Assembly: GCF_001045555.1 (NCBI RefSeq)
Contig: NZ_LFBU01000001.1
Location: 558,001 to 622,000, forward strand
From: Marinobacter subterrani
GTDB taxonomy: Bacteria; Pseudomonadota; Gammaproteobacteria; Pseudomonadales; Oleiphilaceae
DNA: 64,000 nt
Direction of reading: 5' to 3'
Made by a program: the position numbers and the translations under genes
In this document: in pieces, positions 26,351-35,491 of the stretch
Position numbering within the stretch: position 1 is the stretch's first letter
Layout: the number at the start of each line of letters is the position of its first letter
Notes under the pieces: model-generated
What the model saw: only the letters and a program-made list of their open reading frames with translations
What the model was told of the DNA's origin: nothing
Databases searched by the model: none

Positions 26351-27658
26351 ATGGCGCGTCATCAGAGTGAAAATCATTACCGTCTATTATTTGAGTTCAG
26401 CATGGATGCTGTGCTTTACACGGAAACTGACGGCCAGATTCTGGCAGCAAATCCTGCGGCATGTAATCTGCTCAAATATACCGAGGCTCAGATTTGCCTC
26501 TTTGGACGTAGCGGTCTGATCGACGCTTCTGCGTCTCCGGAGCTTCCACGTATGCTGGAAGAGCGGGAAATAAAGGGTAGTACGGAGGGCGAACTCACCT
26601 ATATTCGGAGTGACGGCAACCGTTTTGTTGGATGGACCAGCTCAGCCGTTATTGTCGATGGATCCGGTCTTCGCAAAACCGTGATCATCGTTCGGGATCT
26701 CACGGAGACCAAGAAAAAAGAAGCTGCCCTTTTGCGATCTATTCGCGAACTCAATGATTTATATAACCACGCCCCCTGCGGTTACCACTCGGTCGATGCC
26801 GACGGCATGATCGTCAAAATCAATAACACTGAACTTTCATGGTTGGGGTGCAGCCGGGAAGAGGTCATCGGTAAAACCTTCAAAAACTATCTGAGCCCCG
26901 CCAGCCAAGATATTTATACCGAAAATTTTGAGCACTATAAAGAGTTAGGCAGCCAGAAAGACCTTGAACTGGAACTGATTCAGAAAAACGGCAGGAAACG
27001 TACGGTCTGGTTAAACAGCACAGCTATCTACGATGAACAGTCAGAATTCATCATGAGCCGGTCTACTCTGGTAGATGTAACTGAACGCAAGGAACTGGAA
27101 CAAGAGCTGATACGCAAAGCGCAGATAGATTATCTGACCGGTCTCAACAATCGGGATAATTTCAATAGCCTCGCAGAAAGAGAGTTCGCCACCTGCCAGC
27201 GGCTGAGTATCCCCCTTGGCTTTCTGTTCTTGGACATAGATGACTTCAAAGAAGTCAACGACACCTATGGACATCATGCGGGGGATCGTGCGCTCAGTGC
27301 AGTCGGCGAATGCTTTATCAACGCGCTACGAAACATCGACATATTGGGGCGCTGGGGCGGAGAGGAGTTTGTGGCACTTCTTCCCGGAGTGGCCGGGCTA
27401 GAGCTTCGGGAGCTCGCAGAACGCCTCCGTATTGAGCTTTCAGAGGTCCGGATCAATATTGATCCGGACGTATCCATTGCTGTCACAGTGTCAATTGGCG
27501 CGAGCTATTTAGAAAGTTCAGATTCTTCCATGGACAGCATGGCAAAGAGGGCTGACGTCGCCCTGTATTCAGCCAAGTCTGAGGGCAAAAACTGTGTTGT
27601 GCTCAATCCGGATACTCTGGCAAAGGGTACTGCCAAGTTAACTGGTGTAATTTGCTAA
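26351..27658 (+). CDS. PAS-PAS-GGDEF diguanylate cyclase
   Basis: 435-residue signalling enzyme predicted to make cyclic di-GMP from GTP. Two PAS domains (about 8-125, FSMDAVLYTETDGQILAANPAA; about 135-255, NHAPCGYHSVDADGMIVKIN) sense a signal, and the C-terminal GGDEF domain (~262-425) has DYLTGLNNRDNF, LDIDDFKEVND and the intact active site GRWGGEEFVALLPG. No membrane helix or signal peptide, so it is cytoplasmic. It starts almost directly in PAS 1 with a poor ribosome site and an open frame upstream, so the N terminus may have been trimmed. The last ~10 residues (GTAKLTGVIC) come from an IS6-type end at 27626. Confidence 0.85.
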   Translation: MARHQSENHYRLLFEFSMDAVLYTETDGQILAANPAACNLLKYTEAQICLFGRSGLIDASASPELPRMLEEREIKGSTEGELTYIRSDGNRFVGWTSSAVIVDGSGLRKTVIIVRDLTETKKKEAALLRSIRELNDLYNHAPCGYHSVDADGMIVKINNTELSWLGCSREEVIGKTFKNYLSPASQDIYTENFEHYKELGSQKDLELELIQKNGRKRTVWLNSTAIYDEQSEFIMSRSTLVDVTERKELEQELIRKAQIDYLTGLNNRDNFNSLAEREFATCQRLSIPLGFLFLDIDDFKEVNDTYGHHAGDRALSAVGECFINALRNIDILGRWGGEEFVALLPGVAGLELRELAERLRIELSEVRINIDPDVSIAVTVSIGASYLESSDSSMDSMAKRADVALYSAKSEGKNCVVLNPDTLAKGTAKLTGVIC

Positions 27659-27760
27659 ACTCTGCCGATGAACACATACAAGCGCCACCGGTTCCCGCTG
27701 GAAATCATCAGCTACGCGGTCTGGCTCTTCTATCGGTTTAGCCTGAGTCACCGAGATATG
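27626..27760 (+). mobile_element. IS6-family remnant (left end)
   Basis: Begins with GGTACTGCCAAGTTAA, similar to IS6 terminal repeats. ATG at 27668 then encodes about 31 residues of an IS6-type transposase N terminus: RHRFPLEIISYAVWLFYRF and SLSHRDM. Homology ends at 27760, so only about 135 bases of the element remain. It supplies the stop codon of the upstream GGDEF gene. Confidence 0.7.
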
Positions 27761-27835
27761 GGTTCTACCCCTTTGCTGCGGATATTCCTAAAAAGAGGCT
27801 GCATTTCGCAAAGGGAAAGTGTTGGTCTATCCGAC

Positions 27836-27894
27836 TGAATGTTCGCTTTGCGACCAAGATCACTCACGGACCTCAGCTAAACAAAAGCGGACAC
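27836..27894 (+). repeat. copy 2 of a two-part dispersed repeat
   Basis: TGAATGTTCGCTTTGCGACC at 27836-27855, then CTAAACAAAAGCGGACAC at 27877-27894; the same words and nearly the same spacing as 26168-26225. The two copies bracket the GGDEF gene and IS6 remnant. Confidence 0.6.
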
Positions 27895-28345
27895 TCGTAT
27901 TGCTCCAGGTGGTCCCGTTTTTCTACCTCTAAAACGGACAAAAATTCGTTCCTTCATGATTTCAAAAACTCGAACGGCAGACCTGACTCGCAATAGCGAA
28001 CTCGGGGTGCAAACCGGCCTGTAGCTATACTGGGCGTATAATGAAAAACACCAGAAATCGGCCAGTTTCGTGCGGTTTTATTTGCAGGCTGCGCACTCTT
28101 TTCCCAGAGGGGTATCTATAGCCCCTGGTTTTAATGACATAAAATTCGAGGGCGTGGTTTTAACTTGCACAAGCCTGCACGCTGCACACTTTTTGCAGGA
28201 CGGAACGCCGGAAAATCCGTTCTGGAGGTCTGCTATCTCTATGAACTAGATTGGGAATTGGCCTCGTGATCCAGGTTTGGACGGGGGGCAAGATTGCGGT
28301 TTAATGCGAATTCAAACTAATAAGCTGTTAAGGCGCACGAACTAC
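27895..28345. other. 451-base non-coding stretch
   Basis: No supported gene. It contains GTATAATG (28033-28040), a good -10 word, the short inverted repeat GGGGTATCTATAGCCCC (28110-28126), and two related segments, GCAGGCTGCGCACTCTTTT and GCACGCTGCACACTTTTTGC. It may carry a promoter for the gene at 28346. Confidence 0.4.
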
Positions 28346-28649
28346 ATGTTCCAGCTCACACTTGAAGCTCTAAATCGGATCCAGGAAGAGCGTCTCTGTA
28401 GGATTGCGAAGCCTGACAATCGGCTCCAGCTAGCAAATGGTCCACCGTCGAAGATGGATGGTCTTTACTGGCTATATACCAGCTACACAAATGCCGAGCT
28501 TAGCTCAGCCGTTCCAAGCCAGAAGCGTAATTCAGTGCCCATCAACATAATCGCTGCTCGTCGCAAGAACTTGGGGATGATCTGCAATCGCCAGGTTGAT
28601 GGCTTTCGTGTTGTTTATAACGGTATAGGTGGTGTTGGTCCAAAGGGGC
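28346..28649 (+). pseudogene. GIY-YIG-like protein, 5' part (interrupted by IS21)
   Basis: First ~101 codons of a gene split by the IS21 at 28650-31289. It encodes MFQLTLEALNRIQEE, then GLYWLYTSYTNAEL and FRVVYNGIGGVGPKG, which resemble the GIY and YIG strands of GIY-YIG nuclease-like proteins. Removing the IS and one GGGGC copy rejoins it in frame with 31295-31521 through KGHGGLRERI, giving about 178 residues. Internal start choices at 28277 and 28304 are also open. As it stands the frame runs 89 bases into the IS. Confidence 0.68.
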
Positions 28650-28742
28650 TGCGTATTCCGGCGAACGTGACCGGTCATTCCGGGGATCGTGACCGATTTT
28701 CACACGGCCATCACACTGGAGTGGGTTTTGTACTCTGAGCGG

Positions 28743-29498
28743 TCACGATGGGTCAACCGATTCCGGTTTTTGTGCTTTCGCTTTTCGCAATGATTCCCCC
28801 TTTAGATTGAGTCGGTGAGCGCCGTGCAGAAGCCGATCCAGGATGGCGTCTGCCAGCGTGGCGGAGCCGATGTAATCGTGCCAGTGTTCAGTCGGTAACT
28901 GGCTGGCAATGAGGGTCGAGCCCCGGCCATGGCGGTCCTCAATCACTTCCATCAGATCCTGTCGTTGTTGCGCGGTCACCTTTTGCATGCCCCAGTCGTC
29001 CAGGATCAGCAGATCGGTTTTAAGCAACTGATTCATTAGTCGGGCATAGCTGCCATCGCCATGGGCGATGCGCAGTTGTTCGAACAGGCGCGGTACCCGC
29101 AGGTAACGAACCGAGAGGCCCTGCCGGCAGGCCTGGTTACCCAGGGCACACGCCAGCCAGGTCTTGCCACAACCTGTCGGGCCGGTGATGCACAGGTTCA
29201 GGGATTGGCGGATCCAGTCGCAGCTGGCCAGACCCGCCATGCGAGAACGCTCCAGCCCTCGTGGGTGGCGGTAATCGATGTCTTCGATGCAGGCCGGCAC
29301 ACGTAGACGGGCGGCCCTGAGCAGCCGCTCCAGTCGCCGGCTTTCGCGGTGCAGCACTTCACGATCCACCAACAGGGCCAGTCGTTCCTCGAACGCCAGG
29401 TCGTGGGTCTCAGGTTGGGATCGTTGTTGTTCCAGCGCATCGCACATGCCCGTCAGTTTGAGTTGGCGCAGGATGTCGAGGGTGTTTTGAGTCAGCAT
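28743..29498 (-). CDS. istB: IS21 helper ATPase IstB
   Basis: 251-residue AAA+ ATPase (DnaC-like) that assembles at the target and activates the IstA transposase. Walker A is CITGPTGCGKTWLA, Walker B LLILDDWGMQ, with a sensor region STLIASQLPTEHWH. An N-terminal helical domain (LDILRQLKLTGMCDALEQQ) is typical. The gene begins 14 bases after the istA stop, in the usual istA-istB order. It appears intact. Confidence 0.92.
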   Translation of the reverse strand: MLTQNTLDILRQLKLTGMCDALEQQRSQPETHDLAFEERLALLVDREVLHRESRRLERLLRAARLRVPACIEDIDYRHPRGLERSRMAGLASCDWIRQSLNLCITGPTGCGKTWLACALGNQACRQGLSVRYLRVPRLFEQLRIAHGDGSYARLMNQLLKTDLLILDDWGMQKVTAQQRQDLMEVIEDRHGRGSTLIASQLPTEHWHDYIGSATLADAILDRLLHGAHRLNLKGESLRKAKAQKPESVDPS

Positions 29499-29512
29499 CA
29501 GTCTCTCCGGGA

Positions 29513-31057
29513 TCAGTGGTAGTAGTGGGGGCCACGAACGTTGGTGTGAACAGGCAGATCGGTCAGTTCCGGCTCTTCCTCAGCTAGGGGCAGCGGGAGT
29601 TGATCCAGCCCCTGCTTTAGGATCGAGGTGATGCTCTGGTAACTGGCCGAGTTGATAGCCAACGCCCGGTCACAAGCCTGCTCAAGGCGGTCACGGCTGT
29701 AGCGACGACTGAGGTTCAGCAGACCCAGGCAGGCCCGGTAACCATGTTCCGGATGCGGCCGATCCTTGAGCTGTCCCTGCACCACATCCAACGTGGCGGG
29801 GCCGATGTCCTTGGCCCAGTTCAGGAAGCGTCCCGGTGACCAGTTCTGATGGGCCTGATGCGACTTGGGCATGTGTTCGGTCAGGGTCACGAAGCGGCTC
29901 TTGCCGTGGCGAGAATGCAAGGCTACCCGTTGTCCCTTGTGCATGACCTCAACGGACGTATCGGTCACCCGAACATCCAGCTTCACACCCACCAGGGCGT
30001 GAGGCACGCTGTACAGCCGTTTGTCGATCTCGATGTGGTAGTCAATGCCCGGTCGCGCTTTGCACCACTCGGCATAGACATAGGGTGTTGCGGGCAGAGG
30101 TCTCAGAGCTGGGCGATCCAGTGACTCGAACAAGCTCTGGCGGCTCTCGGAGCGCCCCTGGAACGGGCGCTGGTTCAGCGCCGGCAACAACTGGGCAATG
30201 GCCGAGTTCAGTTCGGCCAGGGAGAAGAACATCCGGTGCCGTAACCGGGCCAGTATCCAGCGCTCGACCAGCAGTACGGCGGCTTCAGCTTTCGCCTTGT
30301 CCTTGGGTTTGTAGGGGCGTGCCGGTAATACGGCAGTCTGGTAGTGGGCGGCCAGTTCGGCGTAGGTCTCGTTGATCTTCGGGGTATATCGATCGGCCTT
30401 GGTGACCGCTGCCTTGAGGTTGTCAGGAACCAGCAATTCAGCTACACCGCCGTAGAACGCCAGCATCCGTTGGTGGGAGGCAATCCAGTCCGGCAGGGAC
30501 TGGCTCCAGGTAGCCTCGGCGAAGGTATAGCTGGACGCTCCAAGCACGGCGACAAAGACCTGAGCCTTACGCATTTCACCGGTGGAACGATCCACCACTG
30601 GCACAGTGGGGCCACAGTAATCGATAAAGATCTTCTCACCGGCTCGATGGACCTGGCGCATGCTGCGCCGCTGCCGGCCACGCCAGAGCCGGTAATGGTG
30701 GCAGAACTGGCTGTAGCGATAGGCCTTGTCGCTGTGGCGTTCTACGTACTCGGCCCAGAGCAGTTGCAGGGTCACGCCCTTGGTCTTCAGTTCCTGGTGG
30801 ACCTGGAAGTAATCAGGTTCGGCAAAGCGTGCAGGTGGGGTCTTAGCCGGGAACAGCAGCGCTTCCAGTCGTACCTCATCAACATCCTCTGGCAACGGCC
30901 AGGTCACATCATGGGCCTGGGCAAGATTGACGTACTTGCCAACCACACCTTTGGAGAGACCGCAGGCGCGGGCAATGCGCTCATGGCTCAGGCCTGCTTC
31001 GTACTTGAGGCGCAAGACCTCGATAATCTGTCGCATGGAAATCCTCGCAACCGGCAT
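29513..31057 (-). CDS. istA: IS21 transposase IstA
   Basis: 514-residue DDE transposase. The N-terminal HTH (RQIIEVLRLKYEAGLSHERIARACGLSKGVV) is followed by the catalytic core with Asp in KIFIDYCGPTVPVVD, Asp in LLVPDNLKAAV and Glu in KAKAEAAVL, then a C-terminal beta-barrel and tail (GYRACLGLLNLSRRYSRDRLE). ATG 31057 is chosen because GGAAGAG lies just ahead; the open frame to 31162 extends into the terminal repeats. Full length, unlike the truncated IstA at 20.6-21.8 kb. Confidence 0.92.
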   Translation of the reverse strand: MPVARISMRQIIEVLRLKYEAGLSHERIARACGLSKGVVGKYVNLAQAHDVTWPLPEDVDEVRLEALLFPAKTPPARFAEPDYFQVHQELKTKGVTLQLLWAEYVERHSDKAYRYSQFCHHYRLWRGRQRRSMRQVHRAGEKIFIDYCGPTVPVVDRSTGEMRKAQVFVAVLGASSYTFAEATWSQSLPDWIASHQRMLAFYGGVAELLVPDNLKAAVTKADRYTPKINETYAELAAHYQTAVLPARPYKPKDKAKAEAAVLLVERWILARLRHRMFFSLAELNSAIAQLLPALNQRPFQGRSESRQSLFESLDRPALRPLPATPYVYAEWCKARPGIDYHIEIDKRLYSVPHALVGVKLDVRVTDTSVEVMHKGQRVALHSRHGKSRFVTLTEHMPKSHQAHQNWSPGRFLNWAKDIGPATLDVVQGQLKDRPHPEHGYRACLGLLNLSRRYSRDRLEQACDRALAINSASYQSITSILKQGLDQLPLPLAEEEPELTDLPVHTNVRGPHYYH

Positions 31058-31294
31058 CCGCTCTTCCTCGTGATAAAAAGGAAGGGGGTATGCCGGATTA
31101 AGTTGAAGAATTCCAGCGCTTTGGCAGTGGTTCCGGGGGAACGTGACCGATGATTCCGGCATCGTGACCGGCGATTCCGGAAAACAACCCGAAATCGGTC
31201 ACGATAAAACGGAATGAGCGGTCACGATCGCCCGGAACAGGCGGTCACGTTCAAACGGAATGGGTGGTCACGATGGCGCGGAATACGCAGGGGC

Positions 31295-31521
31295 ACGGTG
31301 GCCTGAGAGAGCGAATCCTTCAAGAGTTTCGTGGGGGCGAAGGAACCGGTTCCTTGGCAATCTGCGATACGTCGCTAAGTGATCTAACTCAATGGCGCTA
31401 CTCTTATGTCCTATGGTCCGAAATTGAACATACGGAGACCATTGAGTACCTGCCGCTGGGGGAGCAACTAGAAACTATGTGGCGCCTTCATTTTGGTTGG
31501 CCCATCCTGTGTGCAAGGTGA
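31295..31521 (+). pseudogene. GIY-YIG-like protein, 3' part
   Basis: Remaining ~75 codons of the gene interrupted by IS21: GLRERILQEFRGGEGTGSLA, then SLSDLTQWRYSYVLWSEIEH and LGEQLETMWRLHFGWPILCAR, the natural C terminus. The stop is followed 14 bases later by CCCTAAC, probably the left core of an attC site whose remainder was lost at the inversion breakpoint (31542). So the gene was likely another cassette. Confidence 0.65.
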
Positions 31522-31541
31522 GGCACCGCAATGCGCCCTAA

Positions 31542-31553
31542 CAAGTGACTGTG
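31542..31553. repeat. left inversion breakpoint word
   Basis: CAAGTGACTGTG, whose exact reverse complement CACAGTCACTTG is at 49013-49024. The two copies lie at the broken ends of the hsdR halves. The match stops at both ends of the 12 bases. Confidence 0.75.
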
Positions 31554-32367
31554 ACCAGAGCTGCTCGAAGTAGGCCCGGATCTTCGGGGGTTTATTCTGG
31601 AACAGGGCGTTCTTGTCCGACGCGGACAAAGGCTGGTTCTTGATGCCCTGAACATGCCGGTCATCGAACTCCTCGTCCGTCCACTTCGACCAGAACTTCA
31701 GGGGAGTGTGGGTGGTACCGTACCGGCCGTCGTTGCGACTGATAGCGAACAGCAGTTGGGCAAAGGCATAGAGGTAGGGGACTTCATCATTTTTCTGGTT
31801 GCGGAGGTGCTGACTGATGCCTTCCTCAACCATGTTCTTGTTGGGATTGCCGGAGGCCGCCTTCTTCGCCTCGATCACCGCCAGGGGAATGCCATTAACG
31901 AATGCGACCACATCTGGCCGGCGCGTTTGGGTACCCTGGGTGGACAGAACGTCCATCTCTTCCGTGACATGAAACTCATTGTTGTCCAGGTTTTGCCAGT
32001 CGATCAGATGGATCGTGGGCTGGGCCTTCTTGCCGCCGATGAACTCGGTCACGGTAATACCCAGGGTCAGCATGTCGTATACGGATTGGTTGGCCTCCAT
32101 CAGGCCCTGGGCCATGGATGGTGTCGTAACCTCTCGAATCACTTGATCTACGGCCTGCTCGGACAACGGATACCACTGCCCCTTAAATTCGAACTTCCGC
32201 TGACGCAACACCCGCTCCAGCACCGGCTTCATCACCACCTCCCGCTGGCTGCCTCGCAGAGCCATGCACTCTGTCGCCGGCAAAAACGTCCAGCCCAAGT
32301 TGATCAGGGTCGCCAGGGCCGGGATGTGGCTGGAATGCTGCTCATTCCCTTGAGGGGTGGTGTTCAT
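31554..32367 (-). pseudogene. hsdR: type I restriction subunit HsdR, N-terminal nuclease part
   Basis: First ~271 residues of HsdR. The HSDR_N nuclease domain is present with catalytic PD-(D/E)xK residues in RRPDVVAFVNGIPLAVIEAKKA, followed by YLYAFAQLLFAISRN and PPKIRAYFEQLW. Homology stops at about 31550; the frame then runs through cassette sequence to a stop at 31468. The motor half is at 49022-51478 on the opposite strand. ATG 32367 overlaps the DUF262 gene stop (ATGA), so it was the next gene of the operon. Without the motor this half should not support type I restriction. Confidence 0.85.
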
Positions 32368-34220
32368 ACTGGCTCCATATCGACCAAGCTCTCGGGCCAG
32401 ATACGCTCACAGATCATCCGGTACAGCTCCTGCCGCGCTTCAATGTCTGCTTTTTTGAATGTGTCGTGCGGCTTAAAAGGCAGGTTCAACACCTTTCTCA
32501 GTTTGAGAAAATTAGGGTTGTTGTCGTAGGCAAGTGGGCAAAGTGATTTCACCAAGAGGTTTTCTTTGATGTAGTGCGCCTTTTTATTCTCATAAGGCTG
32601 ATCGCCATACGATTGATTGGTCCCTCGGGGCAAAAGAACAAGACCGCCGAGTCGGTTACGGTAGTTCTGGAACTCGTGTTCTTGCTCAAACTCGTCTTGA
32701 TGGCGGGCAAACTTATCCGCCCATATGTGCTCAACTTCAAAAGGCTTGCCGCTAACTGGCTCATAGTAGGTCACGAAGCTGCTACTCATGCCTGCCTGTT
32801 GCTCACACCATGCGGTCATGCGGGCTAGCAAAAACTTCACAAAACGTCGGTTCTGGCCGTGCCAGCGGAAACTCTCCATGTTGGAAAACGACTCGCTCAT
32901 GTCCTGTAACTTTTGACCCAGTAATGCTCTCAGACCGGGCAAATCCTGGCCTCGAATGTCTTTTACCAGGCTGTACATGGTGTAGCGGATTGAGCTGGCC
33001 GAAAAGTTGCGGAAATTGACTGAACGGCGAACCACGAAAGCCTCAATGTAGGCGGCCACTGTATCAATTTTTTGAACAACGGTTTCATCACTGTCTTGTG
33101 GGCTAAGCGCAGCAAGCATCAGTGGAAAGCTCAGTGTTGGGGCAATACCCCACCGAGAGATATAGAACACATGCTCCAACCCAGGAACTAGGTCATACTC
33201 TGCGTCCAAAATGCGAATGTAGGTCTTGTAGTAAAAGCGGAATTCATCCTGAACGAACCGCTCAAAAGAGTTACCGTCAGTGGCATCCAGACCAATTTTA
33301 GAAAGGTTGTCGCGCACCCAACTGTGAAAACGGGTGCCGATTTTCTCGAAGTCCTCGTTTTTGGAACCGGCCTTACCAGGCCGAATGCTTTCAGCATAAC
33401 GCGCTCTTAACCACGACTGGAAAAAGCGTTGATCCTCATCCTTGTCATAGGATTTGAGCTCAAGCATGGCCTGTTTCCAGAAATCGTTGGATTTCTTGCG
33501 CTTCTCTGTGCTTTCGAATCGCGACAAGATATACCCCTTTAGCATTTCAGAAGGGGTCAGGTTCAGGCCGCGGTCGTTCATCGTCTCGAAGATGGTGTAG
33601 GCGTTTTCATCGGAGTAGGCGATGATTTCGACCATAATCACGTTATACCTGAGCCAATCTACAAAGAACGGAAAAGCATCGTTTTTCAGTTCATCGGGGA
33701 ACGCCCTCTCGATGTCCTGATACCGCTCAGCCATATTGCGAGTCGATTCATCGTCGGTGTCTTCTGGGGCATACTCACCGTTATTGAACAATCTCTCCAG
33801 ACACGGAATACGCTCCTCAACCGTAATGTTGAAGGACTTGCTGCCGCGTAGCTCCGAGAAAATCATAGGCTCGATCTTCTCATTAAACGGGAGCTCCTTC
33901 TGGAGGTTGTTCAGATAAATCAAAAACAGCGTTAACGAGGTTAAACGCTGCTGGCCGTCGATAATGCTGCGTTTGCCGTCTTTGCTGCTGACAACGAAGG
34001 GGCCAAGGTAGTAGTTATTATATTGTTCCCCCTGTTCACGCTTGTCCCCAGGGGTGTATTCGCTAAGGAAAGCTGATGTTAAGTCGGTAACCAGAACTTC
34101 GATGTGTTTCTCGCCCCAGCTGTACTCCCGCTGAAAATAATCGACGGTATACTTTTGTTCGTTCAGCACATCAAAAAGGTTGCGATGCCGGGCCTCAATT
34201 TTGTTTTCTAGCTTGCTCAT
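32364..34220 (-). CDS. GmrSD-like nuclease (DUF262 + DUF1524)
   Basis: 618-residue protein. The N-terminal DUF262 (GmrS-like, ParB/Srx fold) domain has QREYSWG near residue 30 and D88-GQQR-LTSL, which in this family binds and hydrolyses nucleotide. The C-terminal DUF1524 (GmrD-like, HNH-type) domain has FEVEHIWADK (catalytic His), then YRNRLGGLVLLPRGTNQSYGDQPY. GmrSD-type enzymes cut modified (for example glucosylated) phage DNA. It sits between hsdS and hsdR with ATGA overlaps on both sides, so it is an integral operon member, probably covering phages whose modified DNA escapes the type I enzyme. Specificity is not known. Confidence 0.88.
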   Translation of the reverse strand: MSKLENKIEARHRNLFDVLNEQKYTVDYFQREYSWGEKHIEVLVTDLTSAFLSEYTPGDKREQGEQYNNYYLGPFVVSSKDGKRSIIDGQQRLTSLTLFLIYLNNLQKELPFNEKIEPMIFSELRGSKSFNITVEERIPCLERLFNNGEYAPEDTDDESTRNMAERYQDIERAFPDELKNDAFPFFVDWLRYNVIMVEIIAYSDENAYTIFETMNDRGLNLTPSEMLKGYILSRFESTEKRKKSNDFWKQAMLELKSYDKDEDQRFFQSWLRARYAESIRPGKAGSKNEDFEKIGTRFHSWVRDNLSKIGLDATDGNSFERFVQDEFRFYYKTYIRILDAEYDLVPGLEHVFYISRWGIAPTLSFPLMLAALSPQDSDETVVQKIDTVAAYIEAFVVRRSVNFRNFSASSIRYTMYSLVKDIRGQDLPGLRALLGQKLQDMSESFSNMESFRWHGQNRRFVKFLLARMTAWCEQQAGMSSSFVTYYEPVSGKPFEVEHIWADKFARHQDEFEQEHEFQNYRNRLGGLVLLPRGTNQSYGDQPYENKKAHYIKENLLVKSLCPLAYDNNPNFLKLRKVLNLPFKPHDTFKKADIEARQELYRMICERIWPESLVDMEPV

Positions 34221-35491
34221 GCAGCCTCCGTTTCCAGTTTTACCCGACGCCTGCCTGTGAGAAGCTGCTGCATCAGGGCTTTCTTCTCGGTTCTTAACCG
34301 CTCAAGTTTGTTTTTCTGGGCCTGTAATTCGCGATCCGCGGTTACAAGTAAATTGGCAATCGCTTTTTGTTCATTGCGAGGTGGTTTGAGGACTTTGAGA
34401 GAGAAAAAATCAGAGGGCTTAACGTTCAGCAGTCCGTGCGCCCGGCCGCCTTCGTGAGCAATTTGCATAAGACCCTTGTTGAGCTGTCCTGACTCGAAAT
34501 ACTGCTCATAGAAGTCGCTGTCTGTGGCACGTTCATCTGCGAGCTCGAAGCAGATATAAAGCGTTGTAACCACACCATCCTCGTAGCGATTTAGTCGTTT
34601 GATTGCACCCATCGGATAGCCATTTGAGTAACTTTTGTTGTATGCAAACTGACCTCTTTTGAGCAAGAAGTAATTATCAAGCGTTTCGGACGCCACGCTT
34701 TTCTTGAAGAATTCTTGCTGACGGATCAAGCCTTGTTGCCCAGAGATTGTTACAACATTCGTACTTTGGCCCTCATTACGAGTCGTTACACGGTGAAATA
34801 AGGAACCGAGGGTGACCTCTTCCCAGGTGCCATCAAACCCCGGCAGCCGCTTCTTCCCGGTCAGCAACTGCTGTATCAGCGCTTTTTTTTGCTGCTGGCT
34901 ATTCTCTAGTAACCGTTCGTTCGCAGTGATGGCCTGATCCCAGGTGGAGAGGATCTGGGCGATCTTTTTTTGTTCGGGGAGGGGGGGTAACTCTAGTTGA
35001 ATGGTTTTGTAGTCAGCGAGAGTAAGCTTTGGACGTGTTTGACCAGCAGTTCTCTCGTAAACCTGCTTTCGAGCTGAATAGCTATTTAACAACACACACA
35101 AGAAACTAGAGTCGACTGACTTAAGATCGGGTCTTAAGCGAATAATATCAGCTGTAATTACTCCATCCGGGAAATGTTCCGGATACACAGCGGCAATCCC
35201 AGGAGGCAGCCCCATCTTTGTAATGATGATGTCTCCCGGCTTTGCTGAGTGTGCTTTAAGCTTCTCCGCTTTCTCTTGCGATACGAAAACTCGACTTACC
35301 CAGTGGAATTTACTTCTTTTTATATCACGCACGAAAACTACAGGCGTGCCTGATTTTCTGTAATCTGACTGGACAAGATCGCTACCAAATGGCCCGATGA
35401 CAAAACTGTTACGCTCTGGTCTGGCTATATCGCCAACCTTTTGTATTTTCCAATTTGTCGTGCTCGATGACTGCCGCTCGTCAGGCACCAT
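34217..35491 (-). CDS. hsdS: type I restriction-modification specificity subunit HsdS
   Basis: 424-residue DNA-recognition subunit with two target recognition domains separated by conserved coiled coils. The first half ends LPPLPEQKKIAQILSTWDQA, the second LKPPRNEQKAIANLLVTADREL, each followed by a long helix and the repeated QQLLTGKKRLP / QQLLTGRRRV words. With HsdM it would methylate, and with HsdR cleave, a bipartite site that cannot be predicted here. The start overlaps the hsdM stop by 11 bases and its stop overlaps the DUF262 start. No frameshift is seen; the modification half of the system appears intact. Confidence 0.92.
   Translation of the reverse strand: MVPDERQSSSTTNWKIQKVGDIARPERNSFVIGPFGSDLVQSDYRKSGTPVVFVRDIKRSKFHWVSRVFVSQEKAEKLKAHSAKPGDIIITKMGLPPGIAAVYPEHFPDGVITADIIRLRPDLKSVDSSFLCVLLNSYSARKQVYERTAGQTRPKLTLADYKTIQLELPPLPEQKKIAQILSTWDQAITANERLLENSQQQKKALIQQLLTGKKRLPGFDGTWEEVTLGSLFHRVTTRNEGQSTNVVTISGQQGLIRQQEFFKKSVASETLDNYFLLKRGQFAYNKSYSNGYPMGAIKRLNRYEDGVVTTLYICFELADERATDSDFYEQYFESGQLNKGLMQIAHEGGRAHGLLNVKPSDFFSLKVLKPPRNEQKAIANLLVTADRELQAQKNKLERLRTEKKALMQQLLTGRRRVKLETEAA

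Larger units (their letters stand above)
28650..31289 (-). mobile_element. IS21-family insertion sequence (complete)
   Basis: 2640-base element carrying istA and istB. Termini are TGCGTATTCCG at the left and CGGAATACGCA at the right (perfect inverted repeats), followed inward by several tandem copies of a GGTCACG/CGTGACC word, the usual IS21 multiple terminal repeats. The target duplication GGGGC is present on both sides (28645-28649, 31290-31294). It looks intact. Confidence 0.92.
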
